This document shows positions 61,939 to 64,000 of a DNA stretch of 64,000 nt, piece after piece. How positions within the stretch are numbered: position 1 is the first letter of the stretch; every line of letters starts with the position of its first letter. Where the stretch lies: contig NZ_GL379772.1 in the NCBI RefSeq assembly GCF_000143765.1, positions 248,001 through 312,000 of the forward strand, written 5' to 3'. This DNA is from Sphingobacterium spiritivorum ATCC 33861 (GTDB lineage: Bacteria; Bacteroidota; Bacteroidia; Sphingobacteriales; Sphingobacteriaceae). The notes under the pieces were generated by a model. That model had not been told where the DNA came from. It ran no database searches and was given only the letters and a program-made list of their open reading frames with translations. A program made the translations under genes and the position numbers.

Positions 61939-63663
61939 CTAACTTTCGACAGGAAATGAGAAATAGAATGTACTTCCTAAACCCGGCTTACTCTCCACTC
62001 CTATTTTTCCGGACTGATTTTCTATAAAATCCTTGCTGATAGCCAACCCTAGTCCCGTACCCGATTTGGCGCTTCCCGGAATCTGAAAGTAACGTTCGAA
62101 TATACGCTCCTGATATCTGGAATCAATTCCGCGACCAAAATCCTGTACAGCAAAGACCAACCTGTCCTGCTCTTTGTATAGTGACACAATGATTTCGTTA
62201 TGGTCCGAAGAATAGCGAATAGCATTGGTAATAAAATTAGTCAGCACCCATGCCGTTTTTTCGGCATCTACCTGTATAAAGGGAAGGTCAGGCTGCACCT
62301 GCTGTATAATTGACAATCCTTTCTGTTCTGCCGGAATACGTGTCGTATCTACCGCATATTTCAGAATTTCCACAGGGTCATTAGCCTGCATATTCAACTG
62401 AATATTCCCTGTTTCAACCTGAGACATATTTAACAGTTCGGACGTAATCTTCAGCAATCTTTCGCTATCATCTCCGATACTTTCCAGTAATTGCTGCTGT
62501 TCATTTGTCAGCGTACCGGTACGTTCATGTGCCAGAATATTAAGGCTCATTTTGATAGAAGAAATAGGCGTTTTGAGCTCATGTGAAACAGTAGCAATAA
62601 AATTGGTCTTTGCAAAATCAAGTTCTTTAAAAGGAGTAATATTCTTCAGCATAATGACATAGCCGATCAGCTCTGAATTCTGTTCTCCTGTCGGAACAAC
62701 ATTTATATCAATGATTTCCTTTTCGAAGTATTGTTGTTTTCCGTCAGCAGCTATTTTGACCGGTTCGGCAGAACCCTGTCCCGGATTCATCATATCTCTG
62801 ATCAACAGTCTTACAAGATCATTACTCACAGCAATATCCTGTATTTGCCTGCCTTGTATAGCAGTCCATTCCAATCCTGTAACCTTAAGAGCCTCATGAT
62901 TGGCAAATAATATTTTTTTCTGTTCATCAATGCCAATGACAGGATCGTGCATATTATTGATAAGTGTTTCGATTCTTGTTTTTTCTTTAAGGATAGTGGC
63001 CAGTTTACTGTTTGAATATTCCTCCAGTTTCTGCGCCATGGTATTGAAAGATCTGGCCAGCTCACCGAATTCGCTATGCCCTTCGAAGTGTACCCGTTCG
63101 CTGTAATTCTGAGCGGCTATCTGCCTGATACTACCGGTGAGTTCGCGTATAGGATCGGCAATATTGCCAGGCAAATTTACAAACAGCACAAAGGCAATCA
63201 GAAAACAAAGCGCTCCCGTCACGGATATCCAGATGATAGCAGAAGCGGCCGTTTCATTCGCAATATCACTCTTACGTCCTATAGCTTCCATATTTAAACG
63301 CATGACCTCTGCAATATCTTCGCGGATCAAGTCCTTAAGGTTAGCAGTTTGCGGATTTTTTTTCAATTCATCCAGATGAACTACGATTTGTTCCGTGGCT
63401 TCCTTCTCCCCTTTTTCAGTTTCATTAGCCCGCTGTAGCCGCAGGTTTTTCTCAAAATCTGTTAAAGCCTGCGGATCTGAATCCAGTTTATCCAACGCAA
63501 GCAACATATTGCGCCCATATTCCAATGTATTGTAATTGGCGAGCAGAATATTCTTGGTATCCTTCTTCAGGCTATTCACATAATAGGTACTTACTCCCGC
63601 AAGCAACACAATCAGAAGAAATAAAACACCTACTCCAAACGTCAGTTTTTCTTTAGTTCTCAT
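61939..63663 (-). CDS. HAMP-PAS sensor histidine kinase, likely of the kdp system
   Basis: A 574-residue membrane kinase with an N-terminal transmembrane helix, a helical periplasmic region, and a second transmembrane helix (about 140-160). A HAMP domain (about 165-220, DPIRELTGSIRQIAAQNYSE) and one PAS domain (about 230-340, INNMHDPVIGIDEQKKILFA) follow. HisKA has His361 in TVSHELKTPISS; HATPase has NFITNAIRYSSDHN, the G1 box VQDFGRGID and GTGLGLAISKDF. It lies 37 nt downstream of a truncated KdpD-type sensor gene. In Bacteroidota the KdpD sensor and kinase are often separate genes, so this is probably the kinase half. It ends 15 nt from the converging CLC-F gene. Confidence 0.88.
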   Translation of the reverse strand: MRTKEKLTFGVGVLFLLIVLLAGVSTYYVNSLKKDTKNILLANYNTLEYGRNMLLALDKLDSDPQALTDFEKNLRLQRANETEKGEKEATEQIVVHLDELKKNPQTANLKDLIREDIAEVMRLNMEAIGRKSDIANETAASAIIWISVTGALCFLIAFVLFVNLPGNIADPIRELTGSIRQIAAQNYSERVHFEGHSEFGELARSFNTMAQKLEEYSNSKLATILKEKTRIETLINNMHDPVIGIDEQKKILFANHEALKVTGLEWTAIQGRQIQDIAVSNDLVRLLIRDMMNPGQGSAEPVKIAADGKQQYFEKEIIDINVVPTGEQNSELIGYVIMLKNITPFKELDFAKTNFIATVSHELKTPISSIKMSLNILAHERTGTLTNEQQQLLESIGDDSERLLKITSELLNMSQVETGNIQLNMQANDPVEILKYAVDTTRIPAEQKGLSIIQQVQPDLPFIQVDAEKTAWVLTNFITNAIRYSSDHNEIIVSLYKEQDRLVFAVQDFGRGIDSRYQERIFERYFQIPGSAKSGTGLGLAISKDFIENQSGKIGVESKPGLGSTFYFSFPVES

Positions 63664-63700
63664 ATCCTGTAAATATTTTCAGTCCCTGACATAACAGATG

Positions 63701-64000
63701 TCAAGATAAAATAATTAAATCAATATCTGCTGATGACAGTTTTTTTAACAACTCATTGAACACTCCTGTTGCCAGAATAATCCCAAATAAGGTCAACTTC
63801 GGCTTACCTATACAGACGGTCGTAATATTCATTTTACTCACCTGCTCCAGAATAGCATTGGGGATTTGTTTACTTTTCACCTGCAATACCTGCCCGCCCA
63901 ATTCGGTTGCTAATTTAAAATTATTGATCAGCAAACGCTGTTTATCCAAAGCGATTTTATCCACACTTTCCCGGGGAGTCTGCACATACAAGACATACCA
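63701..64000 (-). CDS. kdpD: KdpD-type potassium sensor protein, 3' part (start outside the window)
   Basis: The frame is open to the window edge on the minus strand; the visible 100 residues begin WYVLYVQTPRESVDKIALDK and end DLIILS. This matches the universal-stress-protein-like half of the KdpD N-terminal sensor, including the WYxxYVxTP signature, TELGGQVLQVKSKQ and VCIGKPKL. KdpD normally continues into a DUF4118 membrane domain and kinase, but here the gene stops after the sensor fold and a separate kinase follows. The Walker-type KdpD domain should lie off the window. Confidence 0.85.
   Translation of the reverse strand, partial: WYVLYVQTPRESVDKIALDKQRLLINNFKLATELGGQVLQVKSKQIPNAILEQVSKMNITTVCIGKPKLTLFGIILATGVFNELLKKLSSADIDLIILS

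Overview
The window looks like a chromosomal segment of a Bacteroidota bacterium, most likely a Sphingobacteriaceae member close to Sphingobacterium. The evidence is moderate-to-low GC, many TAnnTTTG-type -7 promoter boxes, almost no Shine-Dalgarno sequences, a FecI/FecR-controlled SusC/SusD locus, a type IX secretion plug protein, a split KdpD sensor and a crtI-crtB-idi-crtZ-crtY carotenoid cluster. I saw no rRNA, tRNA, CRISPR array, insertion sequence or prophage. The assignment rests on gene content and not on a database search.

Layout. 1-2.8 kb: the 5' part of glmM (minus strand), then a PAP2 phosphatase and a ZIP metal transporter. 2.8-5.9 kb: a MarR regulator divergent from feoA-feoB and a 51-residue Cys-rich FeoB partner. 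6-10.6 kb: a DUF4139 surface protein, a T9SS plug protein and an amino-acid permease. 10.6-15.3 kb: a PAS histidine kinase with a single-domain response regulator, then a FUSC-type membrane protein. 15.6-30.5 kb: one large uptake locus with ECF sigma factor, FecR, SusC (with signalling STN domain), SusD, two surface lipoproteins, two paralogous TlpA-type thioredoxin proteins, a tandem-domain aspartic protease and another thioredoxin. 30.6-53.2 kb: housekeeping and accessory genes, including an aminotransferase, RluD-type pseudouridine synthase, PLP desulfhydrase, PEP-mutase family enzyme, amide hydrolase, a GNAT gene interrupted by one amber codon, a radical-SAM/DUF4130 DNA-repair pair, an exported flavodoxin-RidA fusion, an exported 15-residue-repeat protein, and a TPR histidine kinase with a LuxR-type regulator. 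53.6-58.8 kb: the carotenoid operon, sufficient to take GGPP to zeaxanthin, facing a MarR-like regulator. 59-64 kb: a Crp/Fnr regulator, a small acetyltransferase, a CLC-type fluoride exporter preceded by a fluoride riboswitch, and the kdp sensor kinase with a truncated KdpD sensor gene.

The strongest regulatory find is a fluoride (crcB-type) riboswitch at about 60527-60580. It has a consensus-like promoter upstream, a covarying pseudoknot, and a downstream hairpin that could occlude the ribosome site of the CLC-F gene. The most system-like unexplained find is the 15.6-30.5 kb locus, where a TonB-dependent importer is co-linear with three thiol-redox proteins and a pepsin-like protease. This suggests uptake and processing of a disulfide-containing peptide or protein, but the substrate cannot be read from the sequence.
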